Source of the DNA: Candidatus Flexifilum breve
GTDB lineage: Bacteria; Chloroflexota; Anaerolineae; Aggregatilineales; Phototrophicaceae
Direction of reading: 5' to 3'
Length of the DNA: 64,000 nucleotides
Assembly (NCBI GenBank): GCA_016717205.1
Contig: JADKGC010000003.1
Location: 682,001 to 746,000, forward strand
This document shows, one piece after another, positions 28,089 through 36,408 of the stretch. The notes under the pieces are model-generated. The model had not been told where the DNA came from and did not search any database. It was given only the letters and a program-made list of their open reading frames with translations. The number at the start of each line of letters is the position of its first letter. The stretch's first letter is position 1. The position numbers and the translations under genes are program-made.

Positions 28089-28625
28089 TTAGGTCTGCGT
28101 GGACTGCAAAACCAACTCGCAGCGGTCGATCCAAGTGAGGACGGCCCCAAGTTGGGTGATCACCATCTCGGCGGCTAAATAGCCCATACTTTGTGGATTA
28201 TTGCCCTGCGCGCTTTGTAACCGGGCATACTCTGCCTGACAGACGGCACGCTGTCGCGCAATAATCGGCGCTGTCGGAAGCTTCAGGAGTTGAGCGATAT
28301 ACAATCGGCTCAAAAACTCCACTCGAACGCGGCGAATACTGGCCGAGGGAGCAACCGTGCTCAACCACTCGTCGAGCACGCGCCACCCTGCCTCAGTCAG
28401 GGAGTATTCGATGCGCGGCGGCGCACTTTCTGACCACTGTTCGATTCCACTGATCCACGCCTGCCGTTCCAGTCGTTTCAAAACGGCGTATAGCTGACTG
28501 GTGCTGAGCTTCCAGACCTTGCCTAACCGCGCCGGATCTTGAAAGGTCTCAAGGAGCTGATACCCATGTTGTCCTTGTGCCGCGAGCAGTCCCAAAATTG
28601 TTTCATCAGGTGTCAATGCATTCAT
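28089..28625 (-). CDS. PadR-family transcriptional regulator
   Basis: Regulator of 178 residues. The N-terminal winged helix runs LTPDETILGLLAAQGQHGYQLLETFQDPARLGKVWKLSTSQLYAVLKRLERQAWISG (typical PadR, residues 4-60), followed by a helical C-terminal dimerisation part like that of the larger PadR/Vtr subgroup. It leads an operon with the ModA-type gene and has two matching palindromes directly before its start codon, so it most likely represses its own operon. The ligand is unknown. Confidence 0.88.
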   Translation of the reverse strand: MNALTPDETILGLLAAQGQHGYQLLETFQDPARLGKVWKLSTSQLYAVLKRLERQAWISGIEQWSESAPPRIEYSLTEAGWRVLDEWLSTVAPSASIRRVRVEFLSRLYIAQLLKLPTAPIIARQRAVCQAEYARLQSAQGNNPQSMGYLAAEMVITQLGAVLTWIDRCELVLQSTQT

Positions 28626-28629
28626 GTCT

Positions 28630-28648
28630 GTATTCCATCATGGAATAG
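28630..28648. promoter_or_regulatory. PadR operator copy 1
   Basis: On the minus strand CTATTCCATGATGGAATAC, with 7-bp arms around a 3-base centre. It lies 5 bases before the PadR start codon. Confidence 0.7.
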
Positions 28649-28651
28649 ACC

Positions 28652-28670
28652 CTATTCTAACTTGGAATAG
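28652..28670. promoter_or_regulatory. PadR operator copy 2
   Basis: On the minus strand CTATTCCAAGTTAGAATAG. It matches copy 1 at most positions and sits 22 bases from it, about two helical turns, which suits cooperative binding of dimers. Confidence 0.7.
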
Positions 28671-28779
28671 GCAGATAGGCAAATCAATCACACAGGTGGT
28701 TTTTCCACTACCTAGCCGTATCGGTGGTAGCGAGGTGTAGGGACAAGCAGTCCGCATGAGGCACTAAGGGATAACGTCG

Positions 28780-29085
28780 GTATCTGGAACGGGGGTCTTT
28801 GGGGTATCTGAGCACATGGTCGATCAGCGGGAAACAGCACTCTAACCCGCCTCGTGACCGGCTCGGCGAGCGTCGTCCGTATGCGAATCACCGCTACTCG
28901 GTAGATGCTGACCAGGTGGTTCTGGTCGAGGGGCAAGCGGACGCGATCATGTTTGGCGGGTGGGACTTTCCAGCGCTGGCGGTCGCAGGGATGCACGTTT
29001 CAGATGATCTGCTCACTTCGCTGCGGAAACACCCCCGCGTGTTCGTCGCGCTCGACAACACGCCGGAGGCGCTGCAGAAGAATCG
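28780..29085 (+). pseudogene. Fragment of a primase/helicase gene related to that at 46-48.6 kb
   Basis: About 100 codons match the Toprim part of the large primase at 46.05-48.6 kb (there about residues 188-290). Shared runs include LGYLS, SISGKQH, GERRPY, VLVEGQADAI, FPALAVAGMHVSD and RVFVALDNTP. Both the start and end of the gene are missing; homology begins near LERG and stops after KN. Bases on either side are unrelated. It is a relic of a second, diverged copy of the element carrying that primase. An open frame extends to 29182 but its tail is unrelated and it is unlikely to be expressed as a gene. Confidence 0.85.
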
Positions 29086-29199
29086 GGAAATTCATCACCA
29101 TACCTTCAAACCAATTAATCAAGCCATAGACGAAATAAACCGCCATTGGCTTGGAAGTCGTTTTTTGGCAACTTTGCTGTGAGATGAAACTCTACGTAT

Positions 29200-30045
29200 T
29201 CAAGAGGGGGTATGATGTTGGTGGATCAATAGTAAGTACGCATCTTCCAACGTGGCATCGACTCTTGTCATCTCCGGGTGCGAGTGAGGATTGAGCGATC
29301 GTACGACACAATGTGTTGCCTGTGGGATGACACGGATAACCGATTTCTGCATTGTTATTTGTGTCAGATGTTCAATAGGTAGTCGAACTTGATAAACTTG
29401 TCCGGCAACCGAAGCTCTCAGTGTCTCAATAGCACCCGCATACAGCACATGTCCGCCTTGTAATATGATCACTGTCTGGGCAATTCGTTCGGCTTCTTCT
29501 GGCTGATGGGTGCTAAAAACTGTCAGGCCATCGTGTTTTCTCACCAGACGATAAGCGTTTTCTCGCTCCACGACATCTAATCCCCGGCTCAGTTCGTCCA
29601 GCAGCAGCAGTCGAGGGTACCCCAGAAGCGACTGGGCAATCCCTACCCGGCGCAGCTGTCCGGTGGAAAGGTGGCGGAAGTGTTGATCCGCTATAGCATC
29701 TAAGTGCAGGGCAGCTAAAACCTCTGACGGGCTGCCGCCCCGCAATCGAGCCAGATAGGTCAGGAGCTTGCGCGGAGTAAGGTCACCGGGTAATTCCAGA
29801 TCCTGCGGCAAGTAACCGATCTGCGTTCGCAATGCACGCTGATCGCGTACATAGTGCTGCCCAGCAAACGACAGTTCGCCCGCGTCAGGCGGACACAGCG
29901 TCGCCAGCACCTGCAGCAGTGTCGATTTTCCCGCACCATTGGCTCCTAGCAGCGCTGCCACACCGCCCGATAACGTGAAATTCACTTCATGCAGAGCCGT
30001 TTGCGTGCCGTATCTTTTACTCAACCTGCTGACGATCAACGTCAT
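29200..30045 (-). CDS. ABC transporter ATPase, exporter type
   Basis: Cytoplasmic ATPase of 281 residues, DrrA/CcmA-like. Walker A is LLGANGAGKST near residue 38, the signature is LSTGQLRRVGIAQSLL, Walker B is LLLLDELSRGLD and the switch His is in STHQPEEAE. The Walker B region has LSRG where most relatives have PTxG. The start at 30045 was chosen from homology and overlaps the stop of the six-helix membrane gene (ATGA). It is the last gene of a seven-gene operon and probably energises the membrane proteins encoded just upstream. Confidence 0.9.
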   Translation of the reverse strand: MTLIVSRLSKRYGTQTALHEVNFTLSGGVAALLGANGAGKSTLLQVLATLCPPDAGELSFAGQHYVRDQRALRTQIGYLPQDLELPGDLTPRKLLTYLARLRGGSPSEVLAALHLDAIADQHFRHLSTGQLRRVGIAQSLLGYPRLLLLDELSRGLDVVERENAYRLVRKHDGLTVFSTHQPEEAERIAQTVIILQGGHVLYAGAIETLRASVAGQVYQVRLPIEHLTQITMQKSVIRVIPQATHCVVRSLNPHSHPEMTRVDATLEDAYLLLIHQHHTPS

Positions 30046-30872
30046 CGTGTCAGTACGCGTCCGGACTCGTAGATGAGGAACAGCCCACTCATGAGCACCA
30101 CCACCGCCAGCAGAGGTATCGTATTCGACAAATTGAGATGGGTGACAATCGTACTGGCATTCGGGAAGGCCATGGCGGTAGCCAGCACTGTATCCCGCCA
30201 ACCTACCAGAATCAGCAGCCCCCATGTCAGCGTAGGGGCGATGATACCCGCCAAATTGCTCCAGCGGACGGAACAGAACAGAGCAATCCCGACCACTCCC
30301 ATCATGGGACCTGACCAGATGAGGAGCAGCCGCCACAGCACGATTTGCAATCCCTGTCCCCACACCAGCAGTAGGAGCATCGCCGCTATCACACCAGTCA
30401 GCGCCAAAATGAGCGCTAAACGGATATAGAGAAATTCCAGCGGCTGCACGTGGCTAAGTTGTTCAAACTCCCACAGGGTGCGCGTGGCCGGGCGAAAGAG
30501 ATAAGCGACAGCGGCGACTGCGATCGGAGGCGACAGCACGAGCAGGCAAAGTGTCGCTTCTGCCCCACCCACACCGACGCTGAGCAGCACCCCGAGCGCC
30601 GTGACCACCAGACTTGCCCACCAGAATGGCGCTTCAATCAGGCTCATCTGTGCCCACGCCACGTGCAGCCAACCACGCAATCCTCGCTGGACGGGGGACA
30701 CTTCGACAGCGGGCAGTAATTCGGAGCGCTGTTTATCCAATAGAGGGGTGAGTGCCGCCAACAACCTCGTCGTGTCCGGTTCCGAAATATCATACTGCTC
30801 CAACCGCTCGATTAACGACTGCATTTCGCCCAGTTCGTCGCGCTGCTGTGGTGACAGATCATGTTCAATCAT
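30042..30872 (-). CDS. Six-helix membrane protein, possible ABC permease or anti-sigma partner
   Basis: Predicted membrane protein of 276 residues. The first 75 residues are soluble and helical (MIEHDLSPQQRDELGEMQSLIERLEQYD). About six helices follow (near 84-104, 108-128, 148-172, 180-202, 208-228, 245-270). The start overlaps the ECF sigma gene end by 8 bases and the stop overlaps the ATPase start. It therefore has two readings: permease partner of that ATPase, or membrane anti-sigma factor for the sigma protein through its soluble N-terminus, or both. No zinc-finger anti-sigma motif is visible. Confidence 0.65.
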   Translation of the reverse strand: MIEHDLSPQQRDELGEMQSLIERLEQYDISEPDTTRLLAALTPLLDKQRSELLPAVEVSPVQRGLRGWLHVAWAQMSLIEAPFWWASLVVTALGVLLSVGVGGAEATLCLLVLSPPIAVAAVAYLFRPATRTLWEFEQLSHVQPLEFLYIRLALILALTGVIAAMLLLLVWGQGLQIVLWRLLLIWSGPMMGVVGIALFCSVRWSNLAGIIAPTLTWGLLILVGWRDTVLATAMAFPNASTIVTHLNLSNTIPLLAVVVLMSGLFLIYESGRVLTR

Positions 30873-31401
30873 GGATTCCCTCCGTGATCGCTAAAAAACC
30901 TTTCATCTGTTTTAGCGCATGGAATAGGCGGCTCTTCACTGTGCCGACGGGAGCATGAGTCACATCTGCAATCTCCTCCAGCTTCAGATCGTGGTAGAAG
31001 CGCAAAATCAACACCTCCCGGTGATCGGCTGACAATTTTGCCAGTGCCTGAATAACCGCTTCTCGATCATCAACTGCAAAACCGGCATCACCCGGAATGT
31101 CTGCGGTATCTTCCTCGAAATCGGCGACGCGTTCATAGCGATAGTGCGCCGATTTGAAGTGGTCACGCGCAAGGTTCCGGGCAACCGCATAGGCCCACGG
31201 CTTGAAGCGAGTCGGCCGGTTACCCTTATAAGTCAGCAGTCGCGTAAATGTTTCCTGTGCCAGATCATCTGCCAGCACGACATCACCGCTAAAACGACAC
31301 AGGAACTTAAACAGAGGCGCATGATAGCGTCGTATCAATTCTATGGCTGCCACCTGGTTCCCTTGCAGTACCTGTCGGTACAGCGTTTCATCGTCCAACA
31401 T
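30865..31401 (-). CDS. ECF RNA polymerase sigma factor
   Basis: Extracytoplasmic-function sigma factor of 178 residues. Region 2 runs RRYHAPLFKFLCRFSGDVVLADDLAQETFTRLL (residues 24-57) and region 4 runs LAKLSADHREVLILRFYHDLKLEEIADVTHAPVGTVKSRLFHALKQMK (about 120-168). The start at 31401 is in the end of the permease gene and follows a purine-rich stretch; the longer open frame upstream lacks homology. It is embedded in an ABC transporter operon, with the six-helix membrane protein gene overlapping its end, a candidate regulator of its activity. Confidence 0.92.
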   Translation of the reverse strand: MLDDETLYRQVLQGNQVAAIELIRRYHAPLFKFLCRFSGDVVLADDLAQETFTRLLTYKGNRPTRFKPWAYAVARNLARDHFKSAHYRYERVADFEEDTADIPGDAGFAVDDREAVIQALAKLSADHREVLILRFYHDLKLEEIADVTHAPVGTVKSRLFHALKQMKGFLAITEGIHD

Positions 31402-32056
31402 AGCCCCTCCGACGCCACGCGCTGTACACAGCATTGAGCGTAAAAAAGACCAGTGCCCCTCCAATCAGCAGCGCGCGATTGAGCGCAGGATCGAGGTTGT
31501 CCAGCGGGCTTGAATGGTTAAACAGGAACACGACCTGCGTGTATGCACCTTGTGTGATCCAATCCCCATACCAATAGCCGACGATCACACCAGCAGCAAT
31601 CCAATAACTGCCGCTGATGTTGTTGACGAGCAGCGACAAGCCCGCCAGATAGAGCGCGGGCGCATAGGCGGGCAGCACCACCTGATTGAAATCGTAAGCT
31701 CCATAGGCAAAATAGAACAGCAGCGCCGTCAGCAGCCCGCTGATAGCGAGGAAGACAGCCGCTTCGAGCGCACGCAGCACCGGTACACGCCACGACGGTT
31801 CGCCATACGTGCGGCGAATTTCATCGAAGCCCTCTTCGCGTTCAATCGTCATCAGGTGGGCACACGCCAACCCGCCAACCAGAGTGAGCACCACTTCGAA
31901 CACAGTTGTGATCTCTTGCAAAGGCGGCACTGCCTGACGCGATGCCCAGACTATGCAACCGATCAGCATGTAGCCGGGGAGGATCAGAAGCGGCAAAAGC
32001 GAGGCAATGCCGAAGACAATACGCGCCTCGTACCAGGCCGTTGTCCTAGTCAGCAT
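31388..32056 (-). CDS. ABC-2-like membrane permease subunit
   Basis: Integral membrane protein of 222 residues with about six hydrophobic segments. The first starts around residue 8 (EARIVFGIASLLPLLILPGYMLIGCIVW). It begins MLTRTTAWYEARIVFG, a typical short cytoplasmic lead before helix 1 of ABC-2 permeases. The start at 32056 overlaps the end of the large permease gene and the stop overlaps the sigma gene. With the large permease and the ATPase at 34.1-35.0 kb it probably forms one exporter. Specific function unknown. Confidence 0.7.
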   Translation of the reverse strand: MLTRTTAWYEARIVFGIASLLPLLILPGYMLIGCIVWASRQAVPPLQEITTVFEVVLTLVGGLACAHLMTIEREEGFDEIRRTYGEPSWRVPVLRALEAAVFLAISGLLTALLFYFAYGAYDFNQVVLPAYAPALYLAGLSLLVNNISGSYWIAAGVIVGYWYGDWITQGAYTQVVFLFNHSSPLDNLDPALNRALLIGGALVFFTLNAVYSAWRRRGYVGR

Positions 32057-34103
32057 TGAGCGTCTCCGCAATCCAAGTGTTAAGATCTTCGATCGGCAGT
32101 GCGCCCAAACTATCAAGTTGTGTGCTGATGGCGTACAACAAGTCAAAAGTCGCAGTTTCGCCAGCCGAAACATAGGTATCAAACAGCACGTTAGCCAACT
32201 GGTAGCGTTCTGCAAAGGGCACCGACGAGTAGAACATCGTGCTACCTGCTGGCAGTCCGTCTTCCAGCAACTGGCGCATCGCCTCTACATCTCCGCCTGT
32301 CAGATAATGTACCCACAGGAAATAAGCGACGTTTTCCGTCAGCGCGTTGTCGCGCCCCGCGAACAGGCTTTTGATCAATGGCGCTCCCACGTCCAGATAG
32401 ACGTTTTGCTCGCCTGTACTCAAGTAGGCAAATTCGCGCGGATCAATGAACAGATAGAGCGCTTCGCGGGTTGCCGGGTACACCCGCCATTGTGTGAAAC
32501 TGTCGCTCGCCAGCGGGACTGCAACCACAGTCAGATCAGGCACATCGGGGAAGAAGCGGCGCAGGTAATCGTAGGCGGGTACGATGTATTCTTCGATGGG
32601 CGCAAGCACGTCACTGCCATCCGCGACGCCAGCCACCGTCAGGCGTCCCTCCGTTCGTGTCTGAAGACTGCTTGCAGCAATCAATTCCGCCCAAGTAGTG
32701 CCATCCGAGGCAAAAGTAGTCGCGTCAAGACGTGTCAGGTTTGAAGAAAACGCGAGCGCATTAGGTTCATCCACCTTCAGGTGAAAGGCAGCGGGCTGAT
32801 CGAGCAGGCAGGTAGGTTCGGCAGCGAAGTTCGCATCATACAGGGTGATGTTTGGGAGAAGTCGCCCCGGTACTGGATACCACAGCACTGCGCACGGTAG
32901 GTACACCCCCTCTGGGCGAATGAAATAGGTCGCTTCCGGTGGTCTGCCCAAGCGTCGTTCCAGATAGGTGATATTGCCTGTATAAGTGATTTCAACCACT
33001 GCGGAAGCGCCGGGGGAGATTGGCGCTGGCAGCGTCAGCGTCAACGTATCGCCGTTACGCCCGAGCGGCATACTCGAATCCCTAATCTCGAACTGGTGAT
33101 ACAGGGAAAACGTGAGTTCAGCCAGCGGCGCATCGCTCCGGTTCACTACGTCCATTCGTGCAGTGATTTGTGCGGGATCATTTAGGGTAAAAACAACATC
33201 GTATGCAGTCACACGGAACGGCATGGCAGAAGGCAGCACGGGATCGCCGGAAGCAGCTCGCTGCTCGTCTTCTGAGCGGATCTGCTGGTTAGCAGCATGA
33301 ACCTGGACTGTAAAACCCGCAGCGGCAAGGGCAACTACACCTAAGGCACACATCATCAGCCCGGTGATCCACGGTGACCGGCGGTGAAAACGGTTAACAA
33401 TCACCCGCCAAACCATCAAACTGCCCAGCAACGCGATCAACCCGGCATAAAACACGACTGTTAAAGCCGGAAGCTGACCCTGTGGAATTTGTCCCCACAC
33501 CAGCGGATTGACGGATTGATTCATCGTCACGAAATTGATCAGGTTGATACCGGGTACAGGCAGACCATCGTTATTCAGCGTGTTCGGAACAATGCCGACT
33601 CCCACCCACAGCACCGCGAACAACGGATACATCCAACGACGAATGCCGACTGTGTGCTGCACCGCCGTGATTAACATGGTGACAAAGCCAATCGACACCA
33701 GCACCAGAAGAAGTTGATGCAAGGTATAGGCGATAGGCAAACGCCCCGGCGGCGCGGTGACAAGTACGATTATCGGGGCGACGACGAGTGCGCCGAGCGC
33801 CGTGATCCCTGCCAACCAGCGCGCCAGCAGCACTTCAACGCCGGTCGGAAGTGCCACTTCCAGCAGGTCGAAGCGGCTGCGGGACGGACGCGATACCTGA
33901 ATACCGCTGAGAAACAGGCCGATCAAACTGCCAAAGCCAAGCACAACATTAAACAACCCGCGAATGCTGCGGTAGTCATCCTGAGTATACGTGGTGATGA
34001 TGAAGCCGCTCCACACGGCTATAAACAGCAGATAGCTCCAGTGGAAGTTGAGCCGCAGTTCGAGCCGGTAGACGGTCGCAAAGCGCCGGAGTGTATCAAG
34101 CAT
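32046..34103 (-). CDS. ABC permease with large extracytoplasmic aminopeptidase-like beta domain
   Basis: Membrane protein of 685 residues. The first half (about 1-265) has some six to seven helices of the ABC-2 type, starting LRRFATVYRLELRLNFHWSYLLFIAVW. The second half (about 290-685) is extracytoplasmic and resembles the N-terminal beta domain of M1 aminopeptidases (FTLNDPAQITARMDVVNRSDAPLAELTFSLYHQF, then SPGASAVVEITYTGNI), followed by a helical part. No HEXXH zinc motif is present, so it is probably not a peptidase. The end overlaps the small permease gene and the start overlaps the ATPase stop. Substrate unknown. Confidence 0.75.
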   Translation of the reverse strand: MLDTLRRFATVYRLELRLNFHWSYLLFIAVWSGFIITTYTQDDYRSIRGLFNVVLGFGSLIGLFLSGIQVSRPSRSRFDLLEVALPTGVEVLLARWLAGITALGALVVAPIIVLVTAPPGRLPIAYTLHQLLLVLVSIGFVTMLITAVQHTVGIRRWMYPLFAVLWVGVGIVPNTLNNDGLPVPGINLINFVTMNQSVNPLVWGQIPQGQLPALTVVFYAGLIALLGSLMVWRVIVNRFHRRSPWITGLMMCALGVVALAAAGFTVQVHAANQQIRSEDEQRAASGDPVLPSAMPFRVTAYDVVFTLNDPAQITARMDVVNRSDAPLAELTFSLYHQFEIRDSSMPLGRNGDTLTLTLPAPISPGASAVVEITYTGNITYLERRLGRPPEATYFIRPEGVYLPCAVLWYPVPGRLLPNITLYDANFAAEPTCLLDQPAAFHLKVDEPNALAFSSNLTRLDATTFASDGTTWAELIAASSLQTRTEGRLTVAGVADGSDVLAPIEEYIVPAYDYLRRFFPDVPDLTVVAVPLASDSFTQWRVYPATREALYLFIDPREFAYLSTGEQNVYLDVGAPLIKSLFAGRDNALTENVAYFLWVHYLTGGDVEAMRQLLEDGLPAGSTMFYSSVPFAERYQLANVLFDTYVSAGETATFDLLYAISTQLDSLGALPIEDLNTWIAETLNAD

Positions 34104-34980
34104 GATCCGCCTCCTTCTCGGTTGCAGTGATCACGGCCATGTAGCCTTCTTCCAGTTCTGGTTCTACTGGAATTCCCCGCCCTAGCGGATTTTCAAGCGA
34201 CAACACACGCACCAGCATACGTCCGCTCGCGGTGCGACTGGCGGTCACTCGATACGTGCTTTCTATCTGCTCATATTCGCGCGGTTCAATCTCGACCTGC
34301 CAGATGCGCCCATTGGCGTGCCGCATCAATGTTTCGGGGGCCCCACTGAAAATGACCTGACCGCGGTTGAGAACGGCGACGGCAGAGCAGCTTGCCTCAA
34401 TATCGCCCACAATATGGGTGGAGAGCAGCACGGTACGTTCACCAGAAAGGCGGGTGAGGAGATTGCGGAAGCGAATGCGTTCTTCGGGATCAAGACCGGC
34501 AGTTGGCTCATCAACGATAATGAGCTGCGGATCTCCCAGTAATGCCTGCGCAATCCCTAAACGCTGCTTCATGCCGCCAGAGTAACCGCCGACTCGCCGC
34601 TTAGCATCTTTTGTCAGATTGACCTGCTCCAAGAGCGTTTTTACCTGTTTTTGCCGTTCAATGCGTGTTAAGCCTTTCATCACGCCAATGTAATCGAGTA
34701 GCTCATAGGCGTTGAGGCTTTTGTAAAAGCCGAAATCCTGCGGGATGTAGCCGAGATTTTTTCGCACAAAGCCCGGATCACGCATGACATCTATTCCGCC
34801 GACCCTGACCTGTCCGGTAGTGACCGGCATCAGCGTTGTAATAACGCGCATCAAGGTTGTTTTTCCCGCGCCATTGGGGCCCAAGAGCCCGAACATTCCC
34901 CGATTGATGGTCAATGAAACGCCGTCTAAAGCGCGGAATTTGCCATAGTCTTTTACGAGATCGATGATCTCTATCTTCAT
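34096..34980 (-). CDS. ABC exporter ATPase
   Basis: ATPase of 294 residues, BcrA/NatA-like. Walker A is LLGPNGAGKTTLMR near residue 32-45, the signature is YSGGMKQRLGIAQALLG, Walker B is LIIVDEPTAGLDPEER and the switch is LSTHIVGD. The C-terminal 80 residues form a beta-rich extension. The ATG at 34980 starts MKIEIIDLVKDYGKFRAL; the upstream extension is non-homologous. The stop overlaps the large permease start. It powers the two permeases downstream. A TetR gene lies 55 bases upstream and likely controls it. Confidence 0.93.
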   Translation of the reverse strand: MKIEIIDLVKDYGKFRALDGVSLTINRGMFGLLGPNGAGKTTLMRVITTLMPVTTGQVRVGGIDVMRDPGFVRKNLGYIPQDFGFYKSLNAYELLDYIGVMKGLTRIERQKQVKTLLEQVNLTKDAKRRVGGYSGGMKQRLGIAQALLGDPQLIIVDEPTAGLDPEERIRFRNLLTRLSGERTVLLSTHIVGDIEASCSAVAVLNRGQVIFSGAPETLMRHANGRIWQVEIEPREYEQIESTYRVTASRTASGRMLVRVLSLENPLGRGIPVEPELEEGYMAVITATEKEADHA

Positions 34981-35035
34981 GGTCGAAACTTCCTGTTGTC
35001 CGTTTCCTATAGGACGACAAGACTCGTTAAAGGGT

Positions 35036-35542
35036 TTAAAACTGCTCAGGCAATCGCCGCACTGCAAATGGCATGAGAAACGTGTTTGCCACAAACTGCG
35101 CGACGACAGACAGGGGGATTGGGGTATCCGTCTTCTCCGCGATCATCGAACGCAGGTTGGTCTCGATCAACTGGCTGATTTGCTGAAGCAGGCTGCGGTT
35201 CAGCAGGTCTGCACCTTGTCCCCACACGAGCGCCTGCATCAACCGCCGCTGCTCTTTCACATGCCGGAACAATTCCAGGCTGGGCAGCAGGCCGTATTCC
35301 AATCCGCCTCGGTGCGCCGCGTAATCCCCCAGATCATGAATCATCCGCTCGATCTGACTCAAGAGCAAGTTTTCTTTGTCGGTGAAATGGGCATAGAACG
35401 TCGAGCGCCCGATATCGGCCCGATCCAGAATATCCTGCACCGTGATGTCGTCATAGCGCTTTTCAAGCATCAGCCCAACAAAAGCATCCGCGATGCGCTG
35501 CTGCGTTCGCCGTGAGCGGCGATCGGTTTTGCCGCTGTGCAT
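35036..35542 (-). CDS. TetR-family transcriptional regulator
   Basis: Regulator of 168 residues. The TetR helix-turn-helix covers residues 10-55 (RTQQRIADAFVGLMLEKRYDDITVQDILDRADIGRSTFYAHFTDKENLLLSQ), followed by a helical ligand domain with a TetR C-terminal (TetR_C_33-like) look. It is the first gene of the seven-gene ABC/sigma operon and probably its repressor. The ligand is unknown; an exported compound is the usual case. Confidence 0.92.
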   Translation of the reverse strand: MHSGKTDRRSRRTQQRIADAFVGLMLEKRYDDITVQDILDRADIGRSTFYAHFTDKENLLLSQIERMIHDLGDYAAHRGGLEYGLLPSLELFRHVKEQRRLMQALVWGQGADLLNRSLLQQISQLIETNLRSMIAEKTDTPIPLSVVAQFVANTFLMPFAVRRLPEQF

Positions 35543-35685
35543 ATCGTCCTCTCTTTCAGAAGAGCGCGCACAGCGGAAGCGAAGCCTCAGCTATCAGGTA
35601 CCCGTGCTGCACATGCGCCGCAGATGCCGAACTGGAAACCTAACCTCGCGCTGTAAGAACTTCACAGCAGGGTACAATAGAATGA

Positions 35686-36408
35686 ATGTGGATACACAAG
35701 CGTGACCTGAGCAGCAAAGTGGCAACGATTCTCGTGATTGATGATGAGGAGAGCATCCTCAATATAGTTGACGCCTATTTGAAAGCCGACGGCAATACCG
35801 TCTATGCTGCGCGGGATGGCGCGGCGGGACTCGCGGCGTTTCAGCGGTACAAGCCGGACCTAGTGATCCTCGACATTATGCTGCCGGAGATGGATGGCTT
35901 GGAGGTTCTGCGGACTATCCGGCGCAGTTCGGAGGTCTACGTCATCTTGCTCACCGCAAGATCGGAGGAATTTGACCGGGTGATGGGGCTGACCGTCGGC
36001 GCGGACGACTATCTCACCAAGCCGTTCAGCCCGCGTGAACTCGCCGCGCGGGTCAAAGCCGTGCTGCGCCGCGGACGCGCATCTGCACAGGATGAGCGTC
36101 AGGTGTATGTGTTCCAGCACCTCAAGATTGACATGCAGCGCTATGAGGTCTGGCGCGATGAGGAGTTGATCGAACTGACGGCACTGGAGTTCAAGCTGCT
36201 GTCGGTTTTGGCGATGTATGCCGGAATGGTTCTCAGCCGGGAACAGCTCCTCGAACGGGTGTGGGGCTATGATTTCTACGGCGAAGCGCGCGTCGTGGAT
36301 GTGCATATCGGTCACATCCGGCAGAAGCTGGAGCGTGATCCCGCTGATCCCCAGTTCATCGTCACGGTGCGCGGCGTCGGCTACAAGTTTGCGGATGGGC
36401 GGCCGTGA
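35686..36408 (+). CDS. OmpR-family response regulator
   Basis: DNA-binding response regulator of 240 residues. The receiver domain has ATILVIDDEESIL, phospho-Asp in LVILDIMLPEMDGLEVL (near 65), Thr in LLTAR and Lys in YLTKPFSPRELAARV. The winged-helix output domain (about 140-238) includes ELTALEFKLLSVLAMYAGMVLSREQLLERVWGYDFYGEARVVDVHIGHIRQKLE. The first ten residues are not conserved; a GTG at 35719 is an alternative start. The kinase gene overlaps its stop. Nearby metal-resistance genes suggest a copper or silver response, as an inference. Confidence 0.93.
   Translation: MWIHKRDLSSKVATILVIDDEESILNIVDAYLKADGNTVYAARDGAAGLAAFQRYKPDLVILDIMLPEMDGLEVLRTIRRSSEVYVILLTARSEEFDRVMGLTVGADDYLTKPFSPRELAARVKAVLRRGRASAQDERQVYVFQHLKIDMQRYEVWRDEELIELTALEFKLLSVLAMYAGMVLSREQLLERVWGYDFYGEARVVDVHIGHIRQKLERDPADPQFIVTVRGVGYKFADGRP

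Noticed and set aside
28799..29182. Intact small gene encoding a Toprim-like protein
   Set aside because: It matches only the middle of a large primase, begins inside the homology and ends in unrelated sequence, so it is scored as a fragment.
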